From positions 1 through 49,552 of the forward strand of contig JABMNN010000009.1 of the NCBI GenBank assembly GCA_013204545.1: 49,552 nucleotides of DNA, given 5' to 3'. Shown piece after piece: positions 32,245 through 40,974 of the stretch. The position numbers and the translations under genes are program-made. The first letter of the stretch is position 1, and every line of letters starts with the position of its first letter. This stretch comes from Chloroflexota bacterium. Its GTDB lineage: Bacteria > Chloroflexota > Dehalococcoidia > Lucifugimonadales > Lucifugimonadaceae. Below the pieces are notes generated by a model. It had not been told where the DNA came from. It saw nothing but the letters and a program-made list of their open reading frames with translations, and searched no databases.

Positions 32245-33201
32245 GTGTCTGTGACAAACTCATTAAAAGAGATGAAACAACGACTTCACAAAATACTTGC
32301 TGCCGCAGGAATCGCATCGCTTCGGAAATCCGAGCAGTTGATTTCCGAGGGTCGCGTAACAGTCAACGGTCAGGTTGCTCATATCGGCGAATTTGCCGAT
32401 CTTGAAACCGACGATATTGTTGCCGATGGTAATCAGGTTTCGGCTGAGAAAAAGCGTTACTTAATGCTAAACAAGCCGACTGGATATGTTACTTCGGTTA
32501 CTGACCCGCACGATCGGCCCACGGTGATGGATTTAGTCAACGTGCGTGAGCGTGTCTATCCGATTGGACGCCTCGATGTTGATACCGAAGGCTTGCTATT
32601 ACTCACCAACGATGGCGACTTCTCGCAGAAGATGGCACATCCCAGTTACGAAATCGAAAAAACGTATCTTGCAGAGTTGTCCAGTCCATTATCAGATGAA
32701 GGTGAAATTCTTTTAAAGCGCGGCATTATGCTCGAAGATGGCCCGACCTCACCTGCCATAATCAAGATAATTTCAAACCGTCGCCGCAAGGTGGAAATTA
32801 CTATTCACGAAGGCCGTAATCGGATCGTTCGTAGAATGTTTGGATCTGTCGAATCACCGGTTACTCGACTTCGGAGAGTGCGTTTTGGCTCGATTATTTT
32901 GGACGATCTCCCGAAACGCGGTGTGCGAGAGCTTACTGGTAGGGAAGTTGAATCTCTGATGGATTTGGCTGTGGAGTCCAAAAGGTTAGCGAAGCCTCGT
33001 ACGCCATGGAAGAAGCCGGAAGAGCCGACACGTAATGACCGGCGTTTGGCTTTTATTGCTAACCGACCAACTAGGCGACCCGGCACCGATGAAAACCGCG
33101 CAATTTTCGATTCTGGGGATTCTCGGCGACCTGCGACGAAGTCACGACGTGGTGGTCCTGCGAAACGACGTTCAACTAAGTCGACCTCCCGCCGGTCCTA
33201 A
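32245..33201 (+). CDS. 23S/16S rRNA pseudouridine synthase (RsuA/RluB family)
   Basis: A 318-residue protein. It has an N-terminal S4 RNA-binding domain (RLHKILAAAGIASLRKSEQLISEGRVTVNG), the RsuA-type catalytic domain with the nucleophile Asp in IGRLDVDTEGL, then TYLAEL and VEITIHEGRNRIVRRMF. A 70-residue basic tail rich in Arg, Lys and Pro follows and probably aids rRNA binding. It isomerises a uridine in ribosomal RNA; RluB-type (23S) is likelier than RsuA on length. The start is GTG at 32245; the ATG at 32272 is also plausible. Confidence 0.9.
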   Translation: MSVTNSLKEMKQRLHKILAAAGIASLRKSEQLISEGRVTVNGQVAHIGEFADLETDDIVADGNQVSAEKKRYLMLNKPTGYVTSVTDPHDRPTVMDLVNVRERVYPIGRLDVDTEGLLLLTNDGDFSQKMAHPSYEIEKTYLAELSSPLSDEGEILLKRGIMLEDGPTSPAIIKIISNRRRKVEITIHEGRNRIVRRMFGSVESPVTRLRRVRFGSIILDDLPKRGVRELTGREVESLMDLAVESKRLAKPRTPWKKPEEPTRNDRRLAFIANRPTRRPGTDENRAIFDSGDSRRPATKSRRGGPAKRRSTKSTSRRS

Positions 33202-33220
33202 TCGATCTCTGCTTGAACCT

Positions 33221-34811
33221 CTATCCGTCCAGCGAACGAACAACTCTGCCGGGCAACTGGCCGTTTGGCCTGCCGTTTTCTAGAGCTGGATTTCCATTTA
33301 CGAAGACGTAATCCATTCCGGTCGAGTAGACGTGGGGGTTTACGAAATCATTGTTTTGTTTCACGTTCGCAGGGTCGAATACAAGTACATCGGCTATATG
33401 TCCAGGCGCAATTCGTCCACGACGTTTCAGGTTCAGCCGAGAAGCAGGGAGTCCAGTCATTTTGCAAATCGCTTCTTCGAGGGTGAATAATCCACGCTGG
33501 GTCACAAATTGCTCAATAATTACCGAGTTTGTCGCATAGCTGCGGGGATGTGGTTTGCCAGACGAGAGAGGTCCTTCATCACGCAACGATGAGCCATCGC
33601 AAAATGGCCATTAATGGCCATTTTGCGATGGCGTCAATATCTTTAAGCTCCATTGAGTGAAGAACGTAATTTCCTTCGGACTGTTCGTACAACCTCAGCG
33701 CCGCCTCTTCAGGTTCGCAGCCCCACTCATCCGCAATGTCTTGCAGGTTTCGCCCCTCAAGTGATTGATCAGGTGGGAAGCTTGCCACTACGCAGCCTTC
33801 TGCCGAGTGGTTCCGATTGATGTAGTAAGTGACATCGGCTCGGACCTGCGCCCGAGTATCGGAGTCGGCAAGACGATCGAGTGTCGCCTGCCTTCCACCA
33901 ACTAGAGCCCATCGAGCGAACATCGCACCAGAGAAACCGGTTGATGACCATTCGTACGGATATTGGTCACCCGCTACGTCGATGCCTTCGGTGCGTGCCC
34001 GTTCCATCCCCTCGATCAATTCGTATCCGCGGCCCCAGAATTTCGGTCCGACAGCTTTTACATGTGAAATTTGAATTCGAGCCCCCGTACGCCTACCGAT
34101 TTCGATTGCTTCGGCATGAGCCGGGAATAGTCCTCCTAGATCGTCGGCTTCTGATCGGATGTGCGATGAATAGAGCTTGCCCCGATCAGCGGCTGGTTGG
34201 GTTACTGCGATGATTTCGTCGGCAAGAGAATAGGATCCGGGTGAGTACCAAAGCCCTGTCGACATACCCAATGCACCGGCGTCGAGCGAATCGGCGAACA
34301 GGCCGATCATCTGATCGAGTTGTTCAGGGGAAGGCATGTTTGTTTCCATGCCCATAACGGCTCGGCGAACTGTGCCGTGACCGACCTGAGCAGCAACATT
34401 GATTGTTGAACCCGCTTCTTCAAGCGCTGTGAGATAACCGTCCATCGTCGACCAGCCGGGCTGGTAGTTGGGATCGTACTTGTCGGTTCGCTCTTTAAAT
34501 CCGTCGATATTGTTTTCGTTGAGCGGCGCACAGTAGCTCATGCCGCAGTTGCCCATCAATTCGAATGTCACGCCTTGAGTAAGTTTGGAATCAGCGTGCG
34601 GATCGATCAGGAACGAATTGTCGGAATGCGTGTGCAGATCGATGAACCCGGGAGTAACAACCTTGCCAGTGGCGTCGATCTCACTAGCTGCCTCGCCATT
34701 TATCTTGCCTACCGATACTACGGAGTCGCCTTTTATTGCGACATCAGCTTTGAATCGCGCTGATCCTGTGCCGTCAACAACCGTTCCGTTTCTGATGATG
34801 AGATCGAACAA
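33221..34811 (-). pseudogene. N-acyl-D-amino-acid deacylase, frameshifted
   Basis: The minus strand encodes about 530 codons of a D-aminoacylase-family amidohydrolase in two frames. The first part (34811 to 33579) has the N-terminal beta-sandwich MFDLIIRNGTVVDGTG, the metal motif DLHTHSDNSF, MGNCG, STGLWYSPG and the ISHVKAVG metal region. The frame is lost after KDIDAIAKWPLMAI, and the rest (DGSSLRDEGPLSSGKPHPR to the C-terminus) continues with one base offset. The break lies inside a perfect 40-bp palindrome (33593-33632). The start is TTG with a good AGGAG site. It is probably non-functional, or an assembly error at the palindrome. Confidence 0.85.
33593..33632. repeat. Perfect 40-bp palindrome at the deacylase frameshift
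   Basis: Positions 33593-33612 and 33613-33632 are exact reverse complements with no spacer. The left arm reads GCCATCGCAAAATGGCCATT and the centre is TTAA. The flanking bases do not continue the symmetry. The right-hand side in coding sense should encode a Ser-Asp-Gly-Ser region but carries one base too many. It could form a 20-bp cruciform. Confidence 0.97.
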
Positions 34812-35084
34812 TTAGATTCTCCTGCGATTTTCATTACGCAAAACATGATAATACCGCCGTGATTTTACGGATTTAAACGGCTGAGTTTCTTGAACACACG
34901 CGTGGCGGGCATGAGCATACAGCGGATACCGGAGTAACATGTTTCGGCTCAAGATCAGATATCGCCTTTGGTGAAACCACGATTCTGTTTTTACGAGACG
35001 TCAGAAAATCAGAACGCTGACGGGTACGATTCTGACACTGAACATTTGAAACGGACACCAGCCAATTGGCACGGGAGAGAAAAA

Positions 35085-35852
35085 ATGAAATTTGTGAGAT
35101 TTTCAAACGGCGGCGATGCTGCATACGGCGTTGTAGACGGCGATACGGTAAAAGAAATTTCTAATTCACCAATTGGTCAGGATTATTCAGAGACGGGTGC
35201 GACGCACGATCTGAACGAGATAAAAATCCTCGCTCCGAATCCTAACCCCAGCAAAATGCTATGTCTGGCATTGAACTACGGTTCACACCTTCTTGGCGCC
35301 AACAGGCCTTCTCGCCCGCAGCCGTTCTACAAAAACACCAACGCAATCATTGGCCCTGGCGATCCGATCAAACTTCCGCCAGACGCAGGTCTTGTCGTTT
35401 GTGAGTCAGAACTGATCGCTATCATCGGCAAAGAGGCAAGCAAGGTTTCTGAAGCCGACGCTCTCGACTACGTTTTCGGCTACACCGCCGGTAACGACGT
35501 TAGTGCACGAGAATGGCAGTCGGGTGCTAACGCTGACATTCAGTGGTGGCGCGCCAAGTCATCGGACACATTCGCTCCTACAGGTCCGTTCATCGTCACC
35601 GACATTGACCCACAGAACGTAGACATCCGTGGATTGGTCAACGGTGTTGAGGGGCAGAAGTGTCACTCATCCGAGATGATTTTTACGACAGCTCAGGCGA
35701 TTTCATACATCAGCCAGTACGTGACTCTCTACCGGGGCGACATGATCTGGACTGGTACTTCGGGAACAACTCCGCCAATCAATGTTGGTGGTGATGTGAC
35801 TGTCGAACTTGAACACATCGGTGTACTTCACAACCCGGTGATCGCTGGATAG
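35085..35852 (+). CDS. Fumarylacetoacetate hydrolase family protein
   Basis: A 255-residue FAH-fold enzyme. The pattern MLCLALNYGSHL (substrate loop), then the metal ligands in VVCESELIAIIGK (Glu-x-Glu) and the downstream Asp in FGYTAGNDVSARE, and GTSGTTPP with GGDVTVELEHIG near the C-terminus, are typical of the family. These proteins hydrolyse or decarboxylate acyl-pyruvates and related ring-cleavage products. The start at 35085 follows GGGAGAG; a longer frame from 34968 lacks family features. A terminator follows. Confidence 0.88.
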   Translation: MKFVRFSNGGDAAYGVVDGDTVKEISNSPIGQDYSETGATHDLNEIKILAPNPNPSKMLCLALNYGSHLLGANRPSRPQPFYKNTNAIIGPGDPIKLPPDAGLVVCESELIAIIGKEASKVSEADALDYVFGYTAGNDVSAREWQSGANADIQWWRAKSSDTFAPTGPFIVTDIDPQNVDIRGLVNGVEGQKCHSSEMIFTTAQAISYISQYVTLYRGDMIWTGTSGTTPPINVGGDVTVELEHIGVLHNPVIAG

Positions 35853-35920
35853 ATTCCCTTAATCGATTTTTAGGTTTTGGAATTGATTACCGACGCCTTT
35901 TGATCAATTTACGAATAAGA

Positions 35921-35957
35921 AAAAAGGACCGTTCCATTCTTTGGAGCGGTCCTTTTC
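35921..35957 (+). terminator. Bidirectional intrinsic terminator
   Basis: AAAAGGACCG (35922-35931) pairs with CGGTCCTTTT (35947-35956), and TCC pairs with GGA inside (loop about 7 nt). The A-run and T-run on both sides let it end both the plus-strand FAH gene and the minus-strand aldo/keto reductase gene. Confidence 0.93.
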
Positions 35958-35972
35958 GATTTGGTCCGAATA

Positions 35973-36827
35973 CTAAGCCTGCGCTAGTTCGAATAGCGGT
36001 TTACGGCCGCGGGCGTTTTCGCGTAGGATTTCCGCTTCGTCAGGCATGATCGGTGTGAAGTCTTGTGCAACTTCGACAGCCATTTGCCACAATTCTGGAT
36101 CACCGGGTGGAATGGCAGTTGTGATCGGCTGTGAAAGCGTCCACCGCAACGCCAATTTCATTAAGTCACGGTTTTCGATAGGCGCGTACCAGCATTTTTC
36201 ACGAGGCTTGTGCTCGGCTGCACCAAGCGCATGGTGAGCAGCTCCCTTAAGAGCGAGTCGTGCGACACCGCGTCGTTCGGCTTCATCCATGATTTGTGGA
36301 CCGAAGCCTGATTCAAACCAAGTTGTGAAATTCACCGGAAACAGCACGGAGTCGAAGTCGAATCGGTTCATTAACTCGATCGCAACTTCAGCCGAGTGTG
36401 CTGAGAATCCGAGATGCTTCACAAGTCCTTCGTCACGGGCTTTTGTGAGGACTTCCAGCGCACCCCCCGGGCCAGTGGCAATTTCAAGGTCGTCTTTTGT
36501 GGTCATCGCGTGCAGTTGGTAGAGGTCGAAATGATCGGTACGCAAAAGCTTCAGAGATTCTTCCAGTTCCGCACGAGCGCTTATGGCGTCACGCTTGTTT
36601 GTTTTGCACGAGAGAAACACGTCCTCACGGTATCGCTCAAGTGCGGGGCCAAGCATGTTTTGAGCGTTGCCATATCCGGGTGCAACATCGAAGTAGTTGA
36701 TGCCTTGATCGATTGCCCACGATACGTATCGTGAAGAGTTCTCGGTCGTTTCGTTTTTTACGACGATGCCTGCGAAGGCGATTATCGATAGCTGTTCGCC
36801 TGTGGTGCCGTATTCACGTGTTTGCAC
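35973..36827 (-). CDS. Aldo/keto reductase
   Basis: A 284-residue TIM-barrel NADP-linked oxidoreductase. The catalytic tetrad regions are visible: Asp and Tyr in NYFDVAPGYG, Lys in FLSCKTNK, and His in YQLHAMT. Further along GLVKHLGFSAHS and the NADP end are as expected. The substrate is unknown. GTG at 36827 is chosen because AGAGG stands 6 nt upstream; the ATG at 36860 would add 11 non-conserved residues. It shares the terminator at 35921 with the FAH gene. Confidence 0.88.
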   Translation of the reverse strand: MQTREYGTTGEQLSIIAFAGIVVKNETTENSSRYVSWAIDQGINYFDVAPGYGNAQNMLGPALERYREDVFLSCKTNKRDAISARAELEESLKLLRTDHFDLYQLHAMTTKDDLEIATGPGGALEVLTKARDEGLVKHLGFSAHSAEVAIELMNRFDFDSVLFPVNFTTWFESGFGPQIMDEAERRGVARLALKGAAHHALGAAEHKPREKCWYAPIENRDLMKLALRWTLSQPITTAIPPGDPELWQMAVEVAQDFTPIMPDEAEILRENARGRKPLFELAQA

Positions 36828-36955
36828 TTTGAACCTCTTTGACCGGTTGTGAGAATGCATCGTACTACGTTGGTATCAGGCGATGTCGGCCTCACCGAGC
36901 GTATCGCAATTCGAGATGGGAGACGTGGTAACGCCACCTAAGGGACGTAGTGCTA

Positions 36956-37888
36956 CTACCCGATACCGAAATTGCGAGATACCTCACCTTCGGTAAGCCA
37001 GTAGAAGATCAAATAGCCACCAACAACGATTAAAACGCCAGCCGAGATCGGATGGACGTATGGCATCACATGGCGAATCTGAGTCACCATCGCTCCTTTG
37101 AACACTGCGATACCGATGGTTAGCACGGTTATGACAAAAGTCATTCCGAGGGCGTAAGCAAGGAACTGCCCGGTCGCTTCGCCAATGCCACCAGTCGCTA
37201 GGGAGCTGCTGATGAGTCCCAAGAAGATGGGGAGCGTGCAGCTAAGCGATGCTACTGCGTAGGAAATTCCGAACAGAAAATAACCCTTAACGCTGGTGTC
37301 GCTTGCGGTGCCGATTTTGGATGCTGTCGACTGAGCCCGGTTGTTGTATAGCTTTCCTCCGGCGAACAAATAGGCCCCCAGTCCTGCCATGACGAAGCCC
37401 AGAAAGAAGCCTACCCACGGGAAGATCGTTATGAAGGACCTCGCACCCGAAGAAATTGCTAATCCGACTCCCCCAAAGAGCAGCACGAATCCGGCACCAA
37501 GAGCTGCACTGACATAAAGCGCTTTCAGTAGTGATCGTGAGATGCCTTTTGAGGTTCGACCGTTTTCAGTGTCGCCCTGTTGGTCTGTCAGGTACATCGT
37601 GAGAAACGCCGGAAGCATCACGAATCCACACGGATTTACGGTAGCGACCATCCCTGCTGCAAAAGCAAATCCAAGAGGTAAGAACGAACCGATATTTCCG
37701 ACCAATCCGGCACTGTCAGCCGAGTAGTTCAGCGCGCCGCCGATAAAATTGTTTGCACCCGGACCAACCATTAGCCCTGCGATAAGTGCAAAACCTGCAA
37801 CGAGTGCGGCGATGGTGGCGGGAATAGGCAGATTTTTCGGGTTGAAACCGATCTCGTCTTGTGTTAACCCCGTACTAGCTGTCGTCAT
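36956..37888 (-). CDS. ccdA: Cytochrome c biogenesis / thiol-reductant exporter CcdA-like protein
   Basis: A 310-residue polytopic membrane protein of the DsbD/CcdA family with about seven hydrophobic helices. The two conserved cysteines sit in TVNPCGFVMLPAF and in SLSCTLPIFLG, the redox pair that moves electrons from cytosolic thioredoxin to outside thiols such as apocytochrome CxxCH. An N-terminal 80-residue extension with one extra hydrophobic helix precedes the core. It probably serves the system I cytochrome c pathway encoded at 25196-28517. Confidence 0.88.
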   Translation of the reverse strand: MTTASTGLTQDEIGFNPKNLPIPATIAALVAGFALIAGLMVGPGANNFIGGALNYSADSAGLVGNIGSFLPLGFAFAAGMVATVNPCGFVMLPAFLTMYLTDQQGDTENGRTSKGISRSLLKALYVSAALGAGFVLLFGGVGLAISSGARSFITIFPWVGFFLGFVMAGLGAYLFAGGKLYNNRAQSTASKIGTASDTSVKGYFLFGISYAVASLSCTLPIFLGLISSSLATGGIGEATGQFLAYALGMTFVITVLTIGIAVFKGAMVTQIRHVMPYVHPISAGVLIVVGGYLIFYWLTEGEVSRNFGIG

Positions 37889-37953
37889 ATTTTTGAGTAA
37901 GCCTTCCGAGTGCTTCTTGATAACGCTGTCTCAGGTCGAGTGGCGATTTACAT

Positions 37954-37986
37954 ATTTCCCAAATTTGCTGGGAAATAATTTGCTGG
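37954..37986. repeat. Inverted and direct repeats upstream of ccdA
   Basis: ATTTCCC (37954-37960) and GGGAAAT (37970-37976) form a dyad with a 9-nt centre. AATTTGCTGG occurs at 37962-37971 and again at 37977-37986. The block lies 66-98 nt upstream of the minus-strand ccdA start and also ahead of the plus-strand LuxR-type gene, so it may be a shared operator. Confidence 0.4.
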
Positions 37987-38119
37987 ACTTTCAAACTGAT
38001 TACTAAATCCGATGCTCACCAAGTGAGATAGGTTCACGATAAAGGAAATCGTTGGTGCAACGGGCGTAGAAATTTCGTTAGCTGGTTGGAGATTGATACG
38101 CCATCTATGATGACTTGGA

Positions 38120-38896
38120 TTGCGAAGCTTTGCTCGCATTGTTATTCGTTTACTTTCGATTTGGGATCGCAACGAGTTGGCACTACAGCTAGATAACTCA
38201 CAACCTCTCCTAATTCCATTATCTCAAGACACCATCGCTCAGGATGTGCCGCGAATTACTGTGCATCTGGCTATCTCTAATAATGGACTGGAGAATGCGA
38301 TATTGAGCCTTTTGGGCCGGAACGCTAGGTTTTCGGTTGTGAAAGGAAGTATTGGCTACGCTGCTGAGTCGGATGTACGACTGATCAGTGAACCACCGGA
38401 CCGACATGGGCAGAGAGAGTTGAATGAGTTGTCACCGCCGAAATTGTTATATATCGGACTAGACACAACTACTGAATCACTTATCCAAGCTGTACGCGCA
38501 GGCGCATGGGCTTACGTCAGTGAATCAGCGGATGCGAGTGAACTTGAGTCAGTGATATGTAGTTTGGTCGAGTCGAACGGCAGTCCACTGTTGAGACAGA
38601 TAGCCTCGAGCGAGGAAGGGGCTATAGAGGTGATTGCCGACCTATCGGCGCCGCGGCCCGATCGAGATGATCCAGCACCGATGCCTAATCCATTGAAGCC
38701 TCTCGAAGTTCAGATCCTCGATCTGATTGCGCGTGGCGAGCATAGTAGCAACATCGGTGACATCGTTGGATTGGCTGAGCAAACAGTCAAAAATTACGTA
38801 TTGAAAATTCTCGACAAGACACACACTCACAACCGAGCTCACGCCGCAGCATTGGCTGCTCAGCGAGGTTGGTTGTCGCCTCTCGACATCATGTAA
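38120..38896 (+). CDS. LuxR-type response regulator-like protein with degenerate receiver
   Basis: A protein of up to 258 residues. The last 65 residues are a LuxR-type helix-turn-helix (PLEVQILDLIARGEHSSNIGDIVGLAEQTVKNYVLKILDKT). The first 170 residues have the alternating pattern of a receiver (ITVHLAISNN, LLYIGLD, AVRAGAWAYVSESADASELES) but I see no acidic pocket or phospho-acceptor Asp in the expected place. It is probably an unphosphorylated (pseudo-receiver) DNA-binding regulator. The start (TTG) is uncertain, and no ribosome-binding site decides it. No sensor kinase is adjacent. Confidence 0.65.
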   Translation: MRSFARIVIRLLSIWDRNELALQLDNSQPLLIPLSQDTIAQDVPRITVHLAISNNGLENAILSLLGRNARFSVVKGSIGYAAESDVRLISEPPDRHGQRELNELSPPKLLYIGLDTTTESLIQAVRAGAWAYVSESADASELESVICSLVESNGSPLLRQIASSEEGAIEVIADLSAPRPDRDDPAPMPNPLKPLEVQILDLIARGEHSSNIGDIVGLAEQTVKNYVLKILDKTHTHNRAHAAALAAQRGWLSPLDIM

Positions 38897-38947
38897 TTTA
38901 TGCTTCGGACCAGGCTACATTTAGGGTCTGGTTTTGAACTGGAGATG

Positions 38948-38956
38948 TGGTAGAAT
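38948..38956 (+). promoter_or_regulatory. Extended -10 promoter candidate for rpsB
   Basis: TGGTAGAAT is an extended -10 (TGn plus TAGAAT, five of six). Transcription from about 38963 would give a 114-nt leader before rpsB. The form matches the candidate at 179-187. Confidence 0.45.
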
Positions 38957-38983
38957 ATAGGTCGATTCGTTGCACGATTGTTC

Positions 38984-39060
38984 GGCGCAGGCAGGTCCTG
39001 CGTCTATTTGTGTGTGGCGATAATTCTTACACAACGCCGGTTCTGAAGTTGTTGAACCGG
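38984..39060 (+). promoter_or_regulatory. Structured rpsB leader
   Basis: Two hairpins precede the ribosome-binding site: GGCGCAGG with CCTGCGTC (38984-39004, 8 pairs including one G-U, loop CAGGT) and CCGGTTC with GAACCGG (39037-39060, loop 10 nt). The second ends 4 nt before AGAGG. Leaders of this kind upstream of rpsB in other bacteria allow feedback by ribosomal protein S2; that is inference here. Confidence 0.5.
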
Positions 39061-39076
39061 AAGCAGAGGCAAGTAA

Positions 39077-40309
39077 TTGACGACTTCAGAGACCCCCCAA
39101 GTTGCTGCTATAGCGACTGAGCAAGAGGAGACTCTGGCGCCTCTCGACCTACGTTCGCTTTTCGTCGCTGGTGTGCACTTCGGTCACCCTTCTAAGCGAT
39201 GGAATCCAAAGATGGCTGGATACATCTTTGGCAAGCGCTCGCGTGCACACATCATCGATCTTTCCAAAACAGTCGTATCTCTAAAAGCAGCCAAGGCCTT
39301 TGTAGAGAAGATTGTTGGTCAGGGCGGCGAATGTTTGATGGTCGGGACCAAGGCCCAGGCTCAAAACGCTATTAAAGAACAGGCCAATAAGGCCGGTGCG
39401 ATGTACATCAATCAGCGCTGGTTGGGTGGGATGATGACCAACTTCCAGACTATTCAGCCTCGAATCGAGCGATTGGTATTCCTGGAAGATGCATTTGCTA
39501 AAAACACGATTGTCGCTCAGACAAAACGTGAATCTCTGATGCTTGCTTCAGAGGTTGAGCGATTGAACAAGTACTTCGGCGGCATCAAAGAAATGGTGAA
39601 ACTGCCGCAGGTTCTGTTCATCATCGATCTTGAAAAAGAAAAACTCGCAGTTGCTGAAGCGAGGCGACTCGGTATTCCGATCGTTGCTGTCGTCGACACA
39701 AATTGTGACCCAACATTGGTCGACTACGCGATTCCAGGCAATGATGACTCGGTTCGCTCGATTACGTTGATTGCGCAGCACATTGGTGAAGCTATTCGAT
39801 CTGGTAAAGCCGCTGCTAAGCTTGCGCTCGAAGAACGACTTGCTGCAGAAGCTGAACTCGAAGCTCAGGAAGCCGCTGCTCGTGCTGCTGCACAGGCCAA
39901 AGCTGCCGAGCGTGCGGCTAAAGTTGCTGAGGAAAAGAAAGCCGCTGATGCCAAAAGGGCTGCTGCTGCCAAGGCCGCCGAGGCCGCTAAGCCTGCTGTG
40001 CCTGTAGAGGAAAAAACTACTGCACCGGTAACAGCTACGGCCCCTGATGCTGCGACGCCCGCTGTCTCATCAGATGAGAAAAAACCTGCTGCGCAAGTAG
40101 CTGTCAAGGCCGTCAAGTCATCTGCGCCTGCCGAGGAAAAAGTTGCTGATCCGGAAGCAAATCCCAAGGCGACAGCTAAACCGGCTGGCAAGGTAAAGCC
40201 CGCTCCGAAGAAAGCCGCAACCAAGCTAGTTGAAAAAGCCAAGTCTGAAGTAATTGATTCTCCTGTTGAGGCAACACCAGAACCAGAAGGTACGGAAGAC
40301 TCAAAGTAG
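39077..40309 (+). CDS. rpsB: 30S ribosomal protein S2 with long charged C-terminal extension
   Basis: Residues 1-250 or so are ordinary S2 (FVAGVHFGHPSKRWNPKMAGYIFGKR, NQRWLGGMMTNFQTI, PIVAVVDTNCDPTLVDYAIPGNDD). The remaining 160 residues are a low-complexity Ala/Lys/Glu/Pro tail, with a helical AAxKAAEAA part and then a Pro/Val/Lys part, making the protein 410 residues against about 250 for typical S2. The start is TTG, placed 10 nt after AGAGG. It heads a long plus-strand series of housekeeping genes, with tsf next. Confidence 0.95.
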   Translation: MTTSETPQVAAIATEQEETLAPLDLRSLFVAGVHFGHPSKRWNPKMAGYIFGKRSRAHIIDLSKTVVSLKAAKAFVEKIVGQGGECLMVGTKAQAQNAIKEQANKAGAMYINQRWLGGMMTNFQTIQPRIERLVFLEDAFAKNTIVAQTKRESLMLASEVERLNKYFGGIKEMVKLPQVLFIIDLEKEKLAVAEARRLGIPIVAVVDTNCDPTLVDYAIPGNDDSVRSITLIAQHIGEAIRSGKAAAKLALEERLAAEAELEAQEAAARAAAQAKAAERAAKVAEEKKAADAKRAAAAKAAEAAKPAVPVEEKTTAPVTATAPDAATPAVSSDEKKPAAQVAVKAVKSSAPAEEKVADPEANPKATAKPAGKVKPAPKKAATKLVEKAKSEVIDSPVEATPEPEGTEDSK

Positions 40310-40399
40310 TCAATTTCGGCTCAATAGCGCTAGAAATACAGAAATTATTTGAACAACCGCATCTGTTTATCGGTGTGGTTGTCGAGCGAGGGTAAAGAC

Positions 40400-40903
40400 G
40401 TGCCAGTATCAGCTGCACAGGTAAAAGAGCTTCGAGACAAGACCGGAGCTGGCATCATGGATTCTAAGCGAGCCCTTGAGGAAGCGGGTGGCGACCTCAA
40501 AAAAGCCGAAGAAATTCTAAATGTAAAAGGATTGGCTTCAGCATCTAAAAAGGCTGGTCGCGAGACCTCTGAAGGCCTCGTCGTGTCTTACATTCACACC
40601 GGTGGTCGAGTTGGTTCATTGGTTGAACTAAATTGCGAGACTGACTTTGTAGCCCGAACCGACGAGTTCGCTGCACTTGGCAGAAATCTTGCGATGCAGA
40701 TCGCAGCGATGACCCCGCTCTACGTCGACCGTGAGTCAATTCCTGAAGATGTCGAAGACATCAATGATGAGCAGCTTCTTCTCGAACAGGAATACATCCG
40801 AGATTCAAGCATGAAGGTCGGGGATCTAGTGAAAGAGGCGATCAGCAAGCTCGGAGAAAATATACGAGTACGGCGATTCTCACGCTTTGAACTAGGCGGA
40901 TAA
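40400..40903 (+). CDS. tsf: Translation elongation factor EF-Ts (short form)
   Basis: A 167-residue EF-Ts, the guanine-nucleotide exchange factor for EF-Tu. It has the N-terminal UBA-like domain VKELRDKTGAGIMDSKRALEEAGGDLKKAEEIL and the core motif ELNCETDFVARTDEF. The second half of the dimerisation region is abbreviated, as in some thermophiles and Chloroflexota. GTG at 40400 with GAGGG 7 nt upstream is used; the longer frame from 40349 adds unrelated residues. rpsB precedes it by 90 nt. Confidence 0.93.
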   Translation: MPVSAAQVKELRDKTGAGIMDSKRALEEAGGDLKKAEEILNVKGLASASKKAGRETSEGLVVSYIHTGGRVGSLVELNCETDFVARTDEFAALGRNLAMQIAAMTPLYVDRESIPEDVEDINDEQLLLEQEYIRDSSMKVGDLVKEAISKLGENIRVRRFSRFELGG

Positions 40904-40908
40904 TTGAA

Positions 40909-40946
40909 CAACTGAATGCCCGGCCAATTGGTCGGGCATTCAGTTG
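40909..40946 (+). terminator. Long hairpin between tsf and pyrH
   Basis: Arms 40909-40925 and 40930-40946 pair over 17 positions (one G-U) around AATT. No T-run follows on either strand, so it is not a classical intrinsic terminator. It may attenuate, protect or process the rpsB-tsf transcript. Terminator activity is uncertain. Confidence 0.45.
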
Positions 40947-40974
40947 TAAGGGTTAGAACTGGAGACAGAGAAAG

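Noticed and set aside
39865..40242. Ala-rich minus-strand frame opposite the rpsB tail
   Set aside because: This is a mirror of the low-complexity Ala/Lys tail of S2, with no independent evidence.
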